Positions 42,402-52,914 of a stretch of 64,000 nucleotides of DNA are shown piece after piece. The stretch is from the NCBI GenBank assembly GCA_032718865.1, contig JALUTQ010000003.1:1394001-1458000 (forward strand), given 5' to 3'. The first letter of the stretch is position 1. Every line of letters begins with the position of its first letter. This DNA comes from Tilletia caries. Its lineage: Eukaryota; Basidiomycota; Exobasidiomycetes; Tilletiales; Tilletiaceae. Position numbers and translations under genes: made by a program. The notes below the pieces were generated by a model. It did no database searches. It was not told the DNA's origin and saw nothing but the letters and a program-made list of their open reading frames with translations.

Positions 42402-43262
42402 ATCGAAGTCAAGAAAAACTCGGAGCTCTCACCCAAACGCTCTGCAACGCCCCCGGAGGAGCCGGTCGCCAATGCGCCCGAGCCTGCAGATACGTTTATG
42501 ATTCGCTCCGGAAGCGCTTTGGATCCCTTCTTTTCCCACTCAAACTCTTTCTCTTCCCGAATCGCCTTCGGCGAGTGCACATCCCCAGATTGGTTTACCG
42601 GTTCTTTCCCTTAACCAGCATCATGACGAGCGGCCAAGTTCCGAGAGCATCCAGACTTACCGCTCGCCATCGTCAACACGAAGTAGCCTGGAAAGTGACG
42701 GATAAGGCACATGTGGGTCTCCTTGCGTCCCTCGCTTTCATCAGGAGTGTCATTGTTGTTGGCTTAAGTGCTGTTCCTTCTCTCCTTCAGAGCTGAATTT
42801 GCTAAGTTGCAGAGTTCTGTGAAGGTCAACAATACCCGACAATTATGGGAGATCGCGATGCTCGATGTTACGCCCCAAATTCTCGACTTTCGTCTCCCAG
42901 ATCGCATGTTGATGCGTTGATGATCGTATTTCATCATGCCCTTTTTTCCTTTCCAGAGACGAAGGAAGTGTTGATGCACAATATGCTCAAAACGTCCAGC
43001 TGCGAGCCCGTGTTCTGTATATGGATGAAGTCCAACTCATCTTCATTTTCAGAGTCGACGTGATTGTCAGTAAAAAACGTAGTGTGGCCAAGTGCTAACA
43101 GATTTTATTTATGAGGAGAAAAAACGTTACCACGATCCGATCGACGGATCGTGGTGCCTTTCGACAGACAAGTACAACTATCGTCCAAAACCGCGAAGAC
43201 GGTGGCGAAGGACGGTGCGGACGTCTGAATCTGTGGTGCTTATCTCGACCTCCCGCCCCATG
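42402..43262. other. Possible host gene remnants
   Basis: When the MITE is removed, the flanks join as sequence that could encode an exon (EKLGALTQTL or VKKNSELSPKRSATPPEEP in alternative frames), and TTCACAG at about 41596 looks like an acceptor. No family was recognised and no full model could be built. Confidence 0.25.
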
Positions 43263-43556
43263 ATGGCAGAACGTCGACCTACATCATTGCCTTCCAACAT
43301 CGGCAATGCAGTCCGCGTAATCAAGGTCGCTTCACCGACGACCAGACACGGGGACATAGACATGCGGCAGAGCTTGCCGCTCGAGATCCTTCGGGAGTTG
43401 CAGGAGCGCGTTCGCAGGCGGCTCAAGGACGATCCCATGGTGAGCATGGACTCTTCATCAGCCCGTCCGACCTGGTCTGGTCAGCCTGCCCTCCGCCTCT
43501 GACTTCTTCTCTGATGTCAACTTGTCTCTCCGATAGGCTCGAATGAGGACGTAGGC
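43263..43556 (+). CDS. Short hypothetical protein
   Basis: Possible two-exon model: Met-Ala-Glu-Arg-Arg from about 43263, a helical charged segment (LPLEILRELQERVRRRL), a donor GTGAGC after DDPM at 43440, an acceptor CGATAG near 43535, and a short last exon ending at TAG. Upstream exons may exist. No family recognised. Confidence 0.3.
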
Positions 43557-43649
43557 GCACTGGGCCGCACGATCAAGCTCGTCAGCTGCGGCCAAGGATC
43601 GCCACTTCGCCGTCCCTGTTACCTCAAATGGTCGACTAAGTGGGCTGCT

Positions 43650-43840
43650 TCCGTACATTACGCCGTGATGTGAGATGTCGTGTACCGGTTTCGGACGCAC
43701 GGACGATCCGTCGGCTGCGCCCAAGTCGGACAGTGGGGATAGTCGACGGCGGTGCAATATCGGGGCCAGTTGACTCGATGGCGACTGCTGGCAACACGCA
43801 TCGAGCAACGCTCCGCCTCATTCTCATTTCGAGGCCCTGC
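43650..43840 (-). pseudogene. Decayed homologue of the 5416-5790 exon
   Basis: The sequence CCGTCGGCTGC(A/G)CCCAAGT is shared with about 5600. Similarity extends over roughly 180 bp on the same strand, including EMxxRRSVA-like and DLGAADG codons now split between two frames. Confidence 0.5.
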
Positions 43841-44197
43841 AAATTTCCTTCCTTCCGCAGCAGGAAGCTCGCAGGACTGGTCCACCATCTTCTCCCCCTT
43901 TGCACTCTCATCGCTCGTCGCTTTCCTACTCACTCTCGAGTGTGTACGAACGTCCATTGCCTTCTCTTCAGTCTCGTTGCTTTGCTTTCTTTCCTCACCC
44001 TTCGCGCCCTCTTCTCGTTCTCGCATCTCGTTTCGTTTCTCAGAACGTTTCTTCTTTCCTCTCTGCGTTTTCACTCAACGCTTTTCTCGATGCTACACTC
44101 TCTTCATTGTCCTTTCTTCCGGCTCCAGCTTGTAGTACGTTTACCACTCGGTCCTGCGTCGCTCAGTGGTCCCGCCCGCCCAGGGCGACCCACGATC

Positions 44198-44941
44198 TAA
44201 GGATGGGCCCGGAGCGCCCCAGAGTGCTCCGTACTCCGGGGCCCATACTCCGGGGCGCTCCGCTGACTTTCTGTGGTGCTCCGTGCCCCGTATCTTTTCA
44301 GAGTTACACCAACATCTTACTCCGTACTCCGTCAAGATAAGGAGCACCAGAGAAAACTTACTCCGTGCTCCGTCAAATTATGAAGTGTTTCAGAAAGTCT
44401 ACTCCGTACTCCGCAGCTACGGAGCCCGGATACTCCGGGGGAGCTCCGTACTCCGGGGGAGCTCCGTACTCCGGGAGATGATCTCACAAATCCCAAAGTA
44501 TGGTATGATTTCAGAAATGTGTATGCTCGTGATCAAGCTTGTATCAGCTGTGCTTAAGAGAACAGTCTGAGAGCGCTTGAAGAGCTGTTTCGGTCAAATT
44601 TAGACCGCGAGATGAGATTTGTGAAAATAAATTTTGAAAATTGACCCCCAAAATATCTATGTTTATGGGAAAATACCTTCCTTACGAGAAAAATGTGGAG
44701 TCCCCGGAGCGTCCCGGACTCCGTCACATATCACAGGTATTTACTCCGTACTCCGGGGGATTTTCTGCAACGCCCAGAGGTCAGCTCCGTGCTCCGGGAA
44801 ATTTCCTGCGATGCTCAAATGCCAGCTCCGTACTCCGGCAACGGTGAGGTAACCTCTCGATTCTCACTCCGTGCTCCCGGCTCCCCCGGAGTACGGCCCC
44901 GGATAACCGGGGCGCTCCGGAAAAGCCGCTCCGGGTGTATC
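44198..44941. mobile_element. Element G1: CTCCGTACTCCG-rich element, related to F
   Basis: Begins TAAGGATGGGCCCGGAGC, resembling the F end (TAAGGTTGTCCCCGGAGT). It ends near a CGCTCCGGGTGTATC stretch that is a poor inverse of it. Filled with CTCCGTACTCCGGGG repeats around an AT-rich core (44490-44720). The core is repeated in inverse orientation at 49988-50334. No target duplication was established, so the ends are approximate. Confidence 0.55.
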
Positions 44942-45039
44942 GAAGCTGGGTCGATAATAAAATAAGAACTAACCTGGAGCTAGTCTTGAGGAGGTATTGG
45001 AACCCCAGTAAATACGAGAGAAGATGTGGGAAAGGATTC

Positions 45040-45330
45040 CTCGATTCAGAGAGAACTACTAAGTACATCGAGTCGTTATATACCTAGAGCCAGCTTGTTT
45101 GGAGCGGGAGTGACTATTGGGGATCGTCGGAAAGATGGAGAGCGAGGAGGGAGTGAAGGAGTGACGAGTCGTTGCGCAACGATTTCGTGTCATCGACGAG
45201 GAGTGGAATTGAATATGGACTGGGAACGGAAGCGGATCGGAACGGAACGGAACGGAATGGCAGAGAGGAGTGAGAACAAGAATGGGAACGCAGCAGAATT
45301 CAGAAAGGGAGAGCCGAGCAGAGTCCATAC
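45040..45330 (-). repeat. Possible solo LTR fragment
   Basis: On the minus strand this stretch has the layout of the D-type LTR: repeated CGTTCC, a GTTGCGCAACG-like site, CT-rich sequence and a TATATAA box. No ends or duplication were confirmed. Confidence 0.25.
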
Positions 45331-45631
45331 TAGCACACCGGGGCTTACTCCGTGCTCATCCTTATCCACAAGTGCACGTTGGGCACTGGTCCTCCGAAGG
45401 ACTGCACAGTGCACGGCACGGACAAGACAGGGTCATATGGAGGCAGACGAGCGCATCGTTCGAGACCTGCTCGCCCTCGGACAGCAGCCGGCCCTGGTAC
45501 TCCTCAAAGCAGCGGACCTCAATCGCTTGGCCCTGGTCGCCGAGGACATTGCCTCCCCTTCCCCTTCCCCCTCCACCTCACCTTCCTCTCCATCATCTTT
45601 CTAGCCTTCTCTTCCATCCCTCGACGAAGGC

Positions 45632-46620
45632 ATGAGCGGAGTATGGTTCGAGGACGACACGGACGGCGAAGCGGACTCGGATCATGAGGAGGGACTACTG
45701 GACGGCGAAGAAGATGAGGAGCAGGAGTTCGATGCTGACTCGGACGTGGACAAGGAGAGGCTTTTGCCCGGGGATTTTGTCCTCTTCTTGATCGAGAGTG
45801 ACGAGGAACGCGATGCGGATCGACATGGTGCTCAAGACCAGGCAGCCGATCAAGGCTACGAGGATGAAGAAGATTACGACATCAACGACGGCGGGACTCA
45901 CAGTCGACACTCCCAAGTTTCAGGACCTCTTCGACCAGTTGGCGGGCGACTACAGCCCGGGTCCCCGCCCTGACCATCCTCCCGATCCAGAGACATCTCC
46001 ACTCACCTACGTCGACCGACTCACTCCAAGCGAACAGGCCACTGTTCGTCACCTTCGCACATGGATCCGTACCGACGGAACTCTGGCGCAGTACAAGGCG
46101 TTTGGTTGAGACATCGAGTCCGTCAACGAGCAGGAGGGGATCGAGATCGTGGGAAAGGACCGAGCATCTTCTCTCGTCCGGAATCTTACCGGCCTCGAAG
46201 AGAAGAGGTGGGACATGTGCGACGTGCATGGCGTTCATAGGTCCACATTCCGACCTGGAGCGCTGCATCGGGATAAGGAACAAGAAAACATGCGGCGCGT
46301 CCAGACGAGACAGGCATGGAAAGCCGGTCAAGCAGTACGTGACACTGCCTCTTCTTTCTCGGATTGTCGCCAAATTCGCATTCGGAAATGGATCGACATA
46401 TCTGCACGATCGACATGAGTGGGCGTCTTGGTCGTGGGGTCAGTCTCATCATCTCTTTCAAGATTGGTCAGACGGCGCGATCCATCGGCAGCTGAAGGCT
46501 CAAGGCATGTTTGACGACCCTCGACACGACGCTTTCATTCTCAGCACCGATGGCTCTCAGATCATCGACAAGAAGGTATCGAACGCTTGGCTATTCATCT
46601 CACGCTCAGTCAGCCATTGA
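45632..46620 (+). pseudogene. Plavaka/CACTA-like transposase fragment
   Basis: An acidic N-terminus (DDTDGEADSDHEEG) and the following segments lie in three frames. Recognisable features of fungal tnp2/Plavaka-type transposases, in order: a LVRNLTGLEEKRWDMC stretch, a CMAFIGPHSDLERC Cys-containing motif, YVTLPLLSRIVAKFA, then DWSDGAIHRQL and DPRHDAFILSTDG with its conserved Asp-Gly. The catalytic C-terminal half is missing after about 46620. At least two frameshifts (near 45900 and 46105) make it a pseudogene. The family call rests on motif memory, not a search. Confidence 0.6.
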
Positions 46621-47359
46621 CTTCTGGCTCTTCTTTACAACAGTCCAGACTCCAGAAACGTACTCGTTGCGCAGGAGCAGGCGACTGACGTTCATTGTAG
46701 ACTGTGGGGCTACGACAACAAGAGTGGTGAGTGTGCTGAATGGCCTTTCCCGCTCGCTGTGGTAGTGTCTGTCTGTACGTAATGGAATGTAATTGTCAGC
46801 GTCAGCGTGTCAGCACTTCCTTACGCCTCTAACGAGACGCGTATGTGGGTTTTGAGCGGAGTTGATCCGCTCGAACGATGCGACCGAGCCCGTGCGGCTC
46901 CAATCTGCGGAACGCTACCGCTCCGGGAGGTCTGTCGCATCGCGCAAACCCACCAGCAGAGCCTCGAGAGTGGAGGCCTGCCGACTGCCGCCTTGCCGTC
47001 CGATCCACCTGCTCAAACCTGGTTGGGGCCACCATGGGACCAGAACAGGGAGCAAAAAGACGCAAATAAACTGCTGACTGTCAACTGAAAATGGGGGAAG
47101 GCATTTAGCAGGCTGCATTGGAGGGCAGAAAACGTCAGCGACAGATAAATGAGAGAGGGGAGAAGGAAAGGGGTTAGGATCAGCGAGGTAAAGTGTTCAG
47201 ACGTGAGACAGCGCAGCTGGCGGCCGATGTTGAGTGGCCGAGAGTCGTTATCATCTGGAGGAGTGAATGGTGGTGTGATTGTCAAGAGTCAAGATCCATG
47301 AGTATCGAAACTCTTCGGCAGAAAATGGTCCGTAGTCAGCAATTGATACCGCACACATG
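46621..47359. other. No gene identified
   Basis: Between the Plavaka-like fragment and the DIRS-like element I see no supported coding region or repeat; short open frames lack homology. Confidence 0.4.
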
Positions 47360-49109
47360 TCAATCGTAAAACAGGTGTGTTGCGTCAACATCGACAAACA
47401 GCTCCGCGTGTCGGACATAGCTGTCCCGGATGTACACCAGGTACGCGTCCGACTCCCAGCCCCCCCTAATTCGAATGTCATCGAGGGGCTTCTCCGCACT
47501 GAAGAAGAAGGTGGCACCCCCGATCCGGAAGCAATGGCCTGTCACACGCTCGCGACCTGCGGTATGCAGCCAGCTGTTGACGGTCTTAATGAAGTAACTG
47601 TCGGTGAGCTCCCGAAGTTGTCCTGTGGCGGTGATGTACGAGTACGAGAAGGCGCCAGTTTTCGTGGCGTCTTCATTGGGTCGCGGTGCATTGGCAGCCT
47701 GGTGTTGGTGAAACGCGGCCACCGGGCATAGCTCGGGCATTTTCCGCTGTTGGGCGACAATTCGATCAAAACCTGCTGAGCCATGAACCTTTTCCGAGGG
47801 CAGCTTCAGAACCATCGAAGCAATGTTCCTTGCCCCCCGCGAGGCAACAAAACTGAAATCCGACCACCGTGCTCGCTCAGCCGTGTCTACGGTCAGGGTC
47901 CGAACCGAGATCTCGCCTGGTCGGCACATAGCAAAGAATTGCAAACAGGGCCGCTGCCCAAATTGCACGATGGGCTAACGTCAAAAGATCCGCGTGCTCC
48001 CGCAGAGCCTGCAGATCAGGAAGTCGTACGGGGCGACGTTTCTCCAGAGCGGGAAGCGCTGTCAACTTGGCCGACCGCCGGAGAAGCCTTGTGGCGGAGG
48101 CATCGAGCGCCCATGGCATCTTCTGAACGCGATGCCAGTGCATGAGTGCGTATGTTCGCTGTTGGGACGTGCTAGCTCGTCTCTTGTCTTGGTCGTGTGT
48201 CAGAAAACAAGAAAGGATGTTGGTGCCAACGGGAAAGCGGTAATGGTGTGGCAAGCCGATCTCTTCACACCAGCGCAAGTACTGGACGACCACCTGACCA
48301 TAGGTGATTCGCGTCGATATCTTTACCGATTGGGCGAGGGGTGTCGAAAGACTGATCGCCAGCGCCACGTCCGACGTTCCATGCGCAGTGGTGATGAGGT
48401 GGCAGGCCGGGGTCATTCTCAAGACCACGTCTTCTTTGGGTCGGATACTCATGGCGAATGTCGTGGCCATGTCACACGTGGGCTGATTTGCGGGAGATAG
48501 AGACTCCCACGTCCAAGCTGGCTCTATATTGCCGACCGGGCGCAAAGATCCTCTGGAAGTCGCATTGACAGACTCGCTCCCTCGCGTGCTTCTCTGCGCA
48601 GATCTGCTCGCCGACGATGAAACTGCTGAACCTGAAGCAAACGAAGCTCGAGGCTGCTCGCTAGCGCGAGAATAGGGGTGGTATGTTGGCCGGTTCGAAG
48701 TGGGTTGGTTCCGAATGGCAAAGAACGACGTACCGAGGCGACGCGGTGCTTTGCTTTGGATCGAGCTGAGACGGGCATTAATGGAGGAGGGAGGCACATG
48801 TGTGGAGCGCTTTTTCGCCGCTGTAGAAGGACGAGATGGGGGGTGGGAAACTCCGAGACGACGCGGCGGGCGAGACCGAAGGGAAACGATGGCAGATGAG
48901 GAGGACTGAGAGGCGGGGTGTGATGTTGATGGTCTGCGAATGACCTCGGTAGCCGAGGCCAAAGACGATGCATGTAATTCATCGGACGATGAGTCCAATG
49001 AGCGCGTGCTGGTGAGGAGAACAGGGGATACCGGGAGGGCTCGACTCGCTTCAGTGTTAGGCTCTTGTCGCGCGGAGTCGACGGCGCGACAAGAGGACCT
49101 GGTCCTCAT
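47360..49109 (-). pseudogene. Tyrosine recombinase of DIRS-like element 1
   Basis: Starts at Met 49109 in an ATGA overlap with the RT-RNase H stop. A Ser/Arg-rich N-terminal region of about 200 residues precedes the recombinase: a SAM-like core-binding part (ISTRITYGQVVVQYLRWCEE), then the catalytic domain with Arg in CRPGEIS, GHCFRIGG (His-x-x-Arg), GGW and the Tyr in YLVYIRDS. One extra T near 47930 (TTTGCTATG for TTTGCATG) shifts the frame just before the first catalytic Arg, so the protein as read is broken. Such recombinases integrate circular cDNA without an integrase. Confidence 0.83.
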
Positions 49110-49987
49110 TTGGAGGCGGCCGGCCTTATGATGACGTGTTCCCAAGGCTCGGCCAGATGGAGGAGAAGAGGAGCGAACGCCGCAGCGTCGCCCCGAGATG
49201 GCGCATCGGCGAGGTTGTCTGCCGATGCCACGTAAACGATGGACATGATGATGTTCGAATTCATTGCGCGTATAGCCGCATCGTTCAAGCATGTGTTGGT
49301 AAGCCGGGATCGAGAGCGTCCCTTCCTCGCCGCGAACACGACGCCTAAGTTGTCGACGTGAAAGGTAACGACACTGTTCCGGACGCCGAGCTGTACCACA
49401 GCCTGAAGAGCCAGATGCAACGCCCACATTTCCATGACCCCAATATCAACATCAACCGCTCGCGCGTGCTCCGGCAACGCCCAAAACCGGGCTCGCCCGT
49501 CCACGACCACTCCGCAACCTGCGCTAGACGCATCGGAGTAGATTGCCAGTGACGAGCTGTTGGCGGGCAGGGTGAAGGAAGCACTGAGGTTCGGCGTGCG
49601 AAAGAAGCGTGCCCAATCTTTGAGCTCGGCCAACACGTCGCGGGGCAGATGAAGACGTTGGCCTCTTCGCTCGGGATGGAAGCGATTCCGATGGGCATAG
49701 AGGGCGTTGAGCCTCGACCTTCGCTCCGAGAAGATGACGCATGTATGGACGAGCGAACCAATGATGCTGGAGATGTCCTTGTAGCCGTAGGTAAAGGCGA
49801 CTTGCTCGGGAGGGCCCTGACGCAGAAGATGATGAATCTTGGCCATATATTTGTCCCGCTTATGCGACGTGAGCTCGGCGCGATGACTGTCTAGATCCCA
49901 TAGGAACCCAAGTAGCTCAAACTTGCGCGACCAGCCAAAGCGCATCGTCGGGTGTATGCTCCATCCGAAGCGCTCCACCTCGGCCAT
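49106..49987 (-). pseudogene. RT C-terminus and RNase H of DIRS-like element 1
   Basis: The open frame begins at the junction with element G2, so the RT palm with its YVDD motif is missing. Present are the RT thumb/connection (LGFLWDLDSHRAEL) and RNase H with IYSDASSAGCG, EMWALHLAL, FHVDNLGVVFAARKGRSRS and ASADNLADAPSRG (the D-E-D-D residues). The stop TGA overlaps the recombinase start (ATGA). Confidence 0.85.
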
Positions 49988-50334
49988 GTTCCCCGGAGTA
50001 CGGAGTAAACTGTAAATACCTGCGAAATGTGACGGAGTACGAAGTTACCCCCGGAGTCCGGGGCGCTCCGGGACCTCCACATTTTTCTCATAAGGAAGGT
50101 ATTTCCCCATAAACATGGATATTTTTGAGGCTATTTTGGTGTCAATTCTCAAAATTCATTTTAGAAATCTCATCTGGCAGTCTAAATCTGACCAAAACAG
50201 CACTTCAAGCGCTCTCAGTCTGTTCTCTTAACCATAGCTGCTACAAGCTTGATCGCGAGCATATACATTTCTGAAATCATACCGTATTTTGGGATTTGTG
50301 AGATCATCTCCCGGAGTACGGAGCTGTGCTGGCG
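49988..50334. mobile_element. Element G2: truncated inverse copy of G1
   Basis: Matches the central part of G1 in reverse orientation, including GAGATCATCTCCCGGAGTAC and the AT-rich core. It is cut on the right by the D 5' LTR and on the left joins the DIRS-like element. Confidence 0.75.
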
Positions 50335-50670
50335 AACCAGGTCCTTACCGACAAGTAGTACTAGTTTGATCATGATCAGTCCATTCCCGTTCCGTTCCGT
50401 TCCGCTCTCTCTCTCTCTCTCACTCGATCGATCACTCCACGTTTCTTCCCCTCTCTGCTCTCAGATCGTTACGCAACGGCGTGGCAGCCGGCTCTTCTCT
50501 TTTTCCTTCTTCTCACGCCTCGGCTTCTCTCTTCTTCCTTCTGCTTCTCTCATTCCCATAAATAGCCGAGTTCCCTTTGTACCTCCTAAGCGAATCCACT
50601 TAGCCTTTTCCATTAGAACATCACTGACTTTATTGTCCAGTTGTCTCAGGTGAATTACTCCGCTCCCGCA
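50335..50670 (+). repeat. 5' LTR of element D
   Basis: About 336 bp; contains a CGTTCC repeat, a CTCT run and a CATAAATAG TATA-like box near 50557. Confidence 0.85.
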
Positions 50671-50986
50671 TATGGTGATGAGAGGATTCTCTTGCTGACC
50701 ATCGACCCGACGATCCTCAGCAGCCCACGACGATTACAACTTCCAGTTCTCTCGTCGAGACGCCCCTTACTCTAGACCGCCCCTGCTCTCGCTCCGGCCC
50801 TCTACTCCAGACCGCCCCAGCTCTCGCTCCGGCCCTCTTCTTCTCCGTCGCCAACGTCGAGCCTCTCTTTGACCCTCGCACGTTCCCGACTCTTCTCCTT
50901 CGCACTACTTCTCTCTACTCTACTCCTTCTCTTCTCTACCTCTTTCTTCTTCCTCACCCCTCAAGAACAAGACCTCAAGAAGCACC

Positions 50987-52841
50987 ATGTCCTCACACGC
51001 ATCAGCAGCACCGTCTCTTTCTGGCCGTCGTCCCCGTGCTCTCCCTCAGCAGCACCACGACGAGGGCCTCGACGTGCCGACACTCGACCCCCGTTCTCTT
51101 GCCATCGTGACGGAGCTGCGCACCATGCGCACGGAGTTCAACGACCGCTTCAACGACGTCGCTGTGCGTCTGGTCGCCGTCGAGCAACGACATCAGCCGG
51201 TGCGCGACGACCCCGTCGACGATTCCCTCAGCGACCATCAAGCCGCTCCGGTCGACCATAGCCGACGACCATCCACCATGCCCATACATCCTCCGTCCGG
51301 ACGGACTCGCCCCTCCGCGGAGACCGCTTGGAGTCCGGCTCTCCTCGAGGATCGGTTCGTCACCACCACTCGTGGGCCATCTCGCTCTCGTCCAGCTCAA
51401 CCACCCGTCACTCCTCGACCACTCCCCTCCGAGCTTCCTCCGGCGCCCTCCACCTCTCTGTACGGAACCATCCCCCTGGCTCGCTACAAGCAGCTGCCGG
51501 GGGCGGAGCAGGGCCGCATAAAGAAGGCGCTGCGACGCATCGGTCTGTCCCTCGAGCACATTCTCGGCTCGGCCGACGCTGTCGAGGAGGACGATCCGCT
51601 GGACGACGACGAGGCCTTCGACGACGAACCACCAGTGCAGAGTCCCCCACCGGCCCTCTCCACCCCTGCTCGTCCCGTCCAGGCCGACTCCAGTGAGAGC
51701 CCTATTCGGATCCGTGGCCACGTCGCTGCCACCCCGACTCCCTGAGCTCTCCCCGGCCCCGAACATACGAATCGGTGCGCCGCCGGTCTGCCGTCAGGAA
51801 TTCATCGGCGAGTACAACGGAGACCCATACCGTCTCGAGGCCTTCCTCGGCCGCGTCGGCAACGTTATCCGGACCAACTCGGACCCACAGTGGCTCCCTG
51901 CCGTCCTCCGCGCTCTGCCGATTGCTCTCCGAGGGAACGCCGCCAAATGGCATGAGAGTCTCTCCAACAAGCACGCCAAGGAGCTCAACTCCTTCGAGAA
52001 ATGGGAGGTCGAGATGCGCAAGACTTTCAAGGTCAACCAACGCGAGCAACGTCGATCAGCTCGAGATCGAGTCTGGGTTCCCGAGGCGGAGTGGGTTGCA
52101 GCCTACTACTTCGACAAGCTGCGCGCACTTCGCCAGGCGTTCGGTTTCGACCAAACAGACGACGAGCTCGTCACGGAGATCAAGGACGGGTTCCCGACCA
52201 GCTTCATCGCGATGCTTCGTCTCCCTCGCCAGGATGCCACCCTGGAGCAGCTTGTGGACGAGATGGGGGGGAGTGCGAGCCTCAATGGCGCACAATGTAC
52301 AACATCGCATCGCCCCCCGAAACTGCCACAAGCAACGAAGTCGGCGCCGGCGTGCCCAGCACGACTCCAGCCACACCTCAGCCGATGGCTCTACGTCGAT
52401 TGCAAGGACAGGCCATGGTACGCTCCGCTTCCGCGCCGCTGCTTCCTGCTGTTCGCCCCATTGCGGCTTCAGCACCTCAAGCACCGCGCGCAGCTCCAGC
52501 TGCACCATCCGGTCTATCGGCAATGGCCGCCGCCTACGACCCGGCCCGAGTGATTCCCGCCGCGAATGGCGAGCCTCGCAAGTACCGGGTCGATGGCCGT
52601 GAGACGCCGATGCGCCTCAATCGACCATGTAGCAAGTGCAATGGCGACCACTTCAACTTCGAACACATACACCTCGTTCCTCAAGTTCGCGTCATGGCTA
52701 TACATGAGGACGACGACTATCCCTTCTATGATGATGGCTGATGCTGGTTCAGCCACCGCATATATGGCGGTTCCCTCGGTGCAGACGGTGGTGGAGGAGG
52801 AACTTCCCTCACAGGAGCCCAATATCTCCTCCGTGAGTTGA
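50987..52841 (+). pseudogene. Gag of element D with frameshifts
   Basis: Starts at ATG 50987 (MSSHASAAPSL). Homologous to B Gag, with a coiled-coil-like region, capsid core (YRLEAFLGRVGNVI, LRGNAAKWHESL, YYFDKLRALRQAF) and zinc motif CSKCNGDHFNFEH (CX2CX3HX4H). The frame changes near 51740, 52270 and 52735. The final frame ends GTG AGT TGA at the intron donor, as in B. Confidence 0.83.
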
Positions 52842-52914
52842 GCGCACAGACGGCCTTGCTTTCCCTTGCATTCCCCAAATTCCATTCTCATGTGTTCTCT
52901 CCCTTGTTACATAG
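52833..52914 (+). promoter_or_regulatory. Putative gag-pol intron of element D (82 nt)
   Basis: GTGAGTTGA...TTACATAG, phase 0, same length as in B. Removal joins TCC (52830-52832) to ATC (52915) in the pol frame. Confidence 0.72.

Larger units (their letters stand above)
47360..49987 (-). mobile_element. DIRS-like retroelement 1, 3' half
   Basis: On the minus strand, an RT C-terminus plus RNase H is followed by a tyrosine recombinase, the order of DIRS elements. The 5' part is absent: sequence upstream of 49987 is element G2 and then retrotransposon D. No LTR or inverted terminal repeats were recognised. Confidence 0.8.

Noticed and set aside
45026..45604. 192-residue plus-strand protein upstream of the Plavaka fragment
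   Set aside because: Composition changes abruptly within it, and part overlaps an LTR-like stretch on the other strand; no family similarity.
47783..48500. Plus-strand frames opposite the DIRS recombinase
   Set aside because: Antisense to a frame with clear recombinase motifs.
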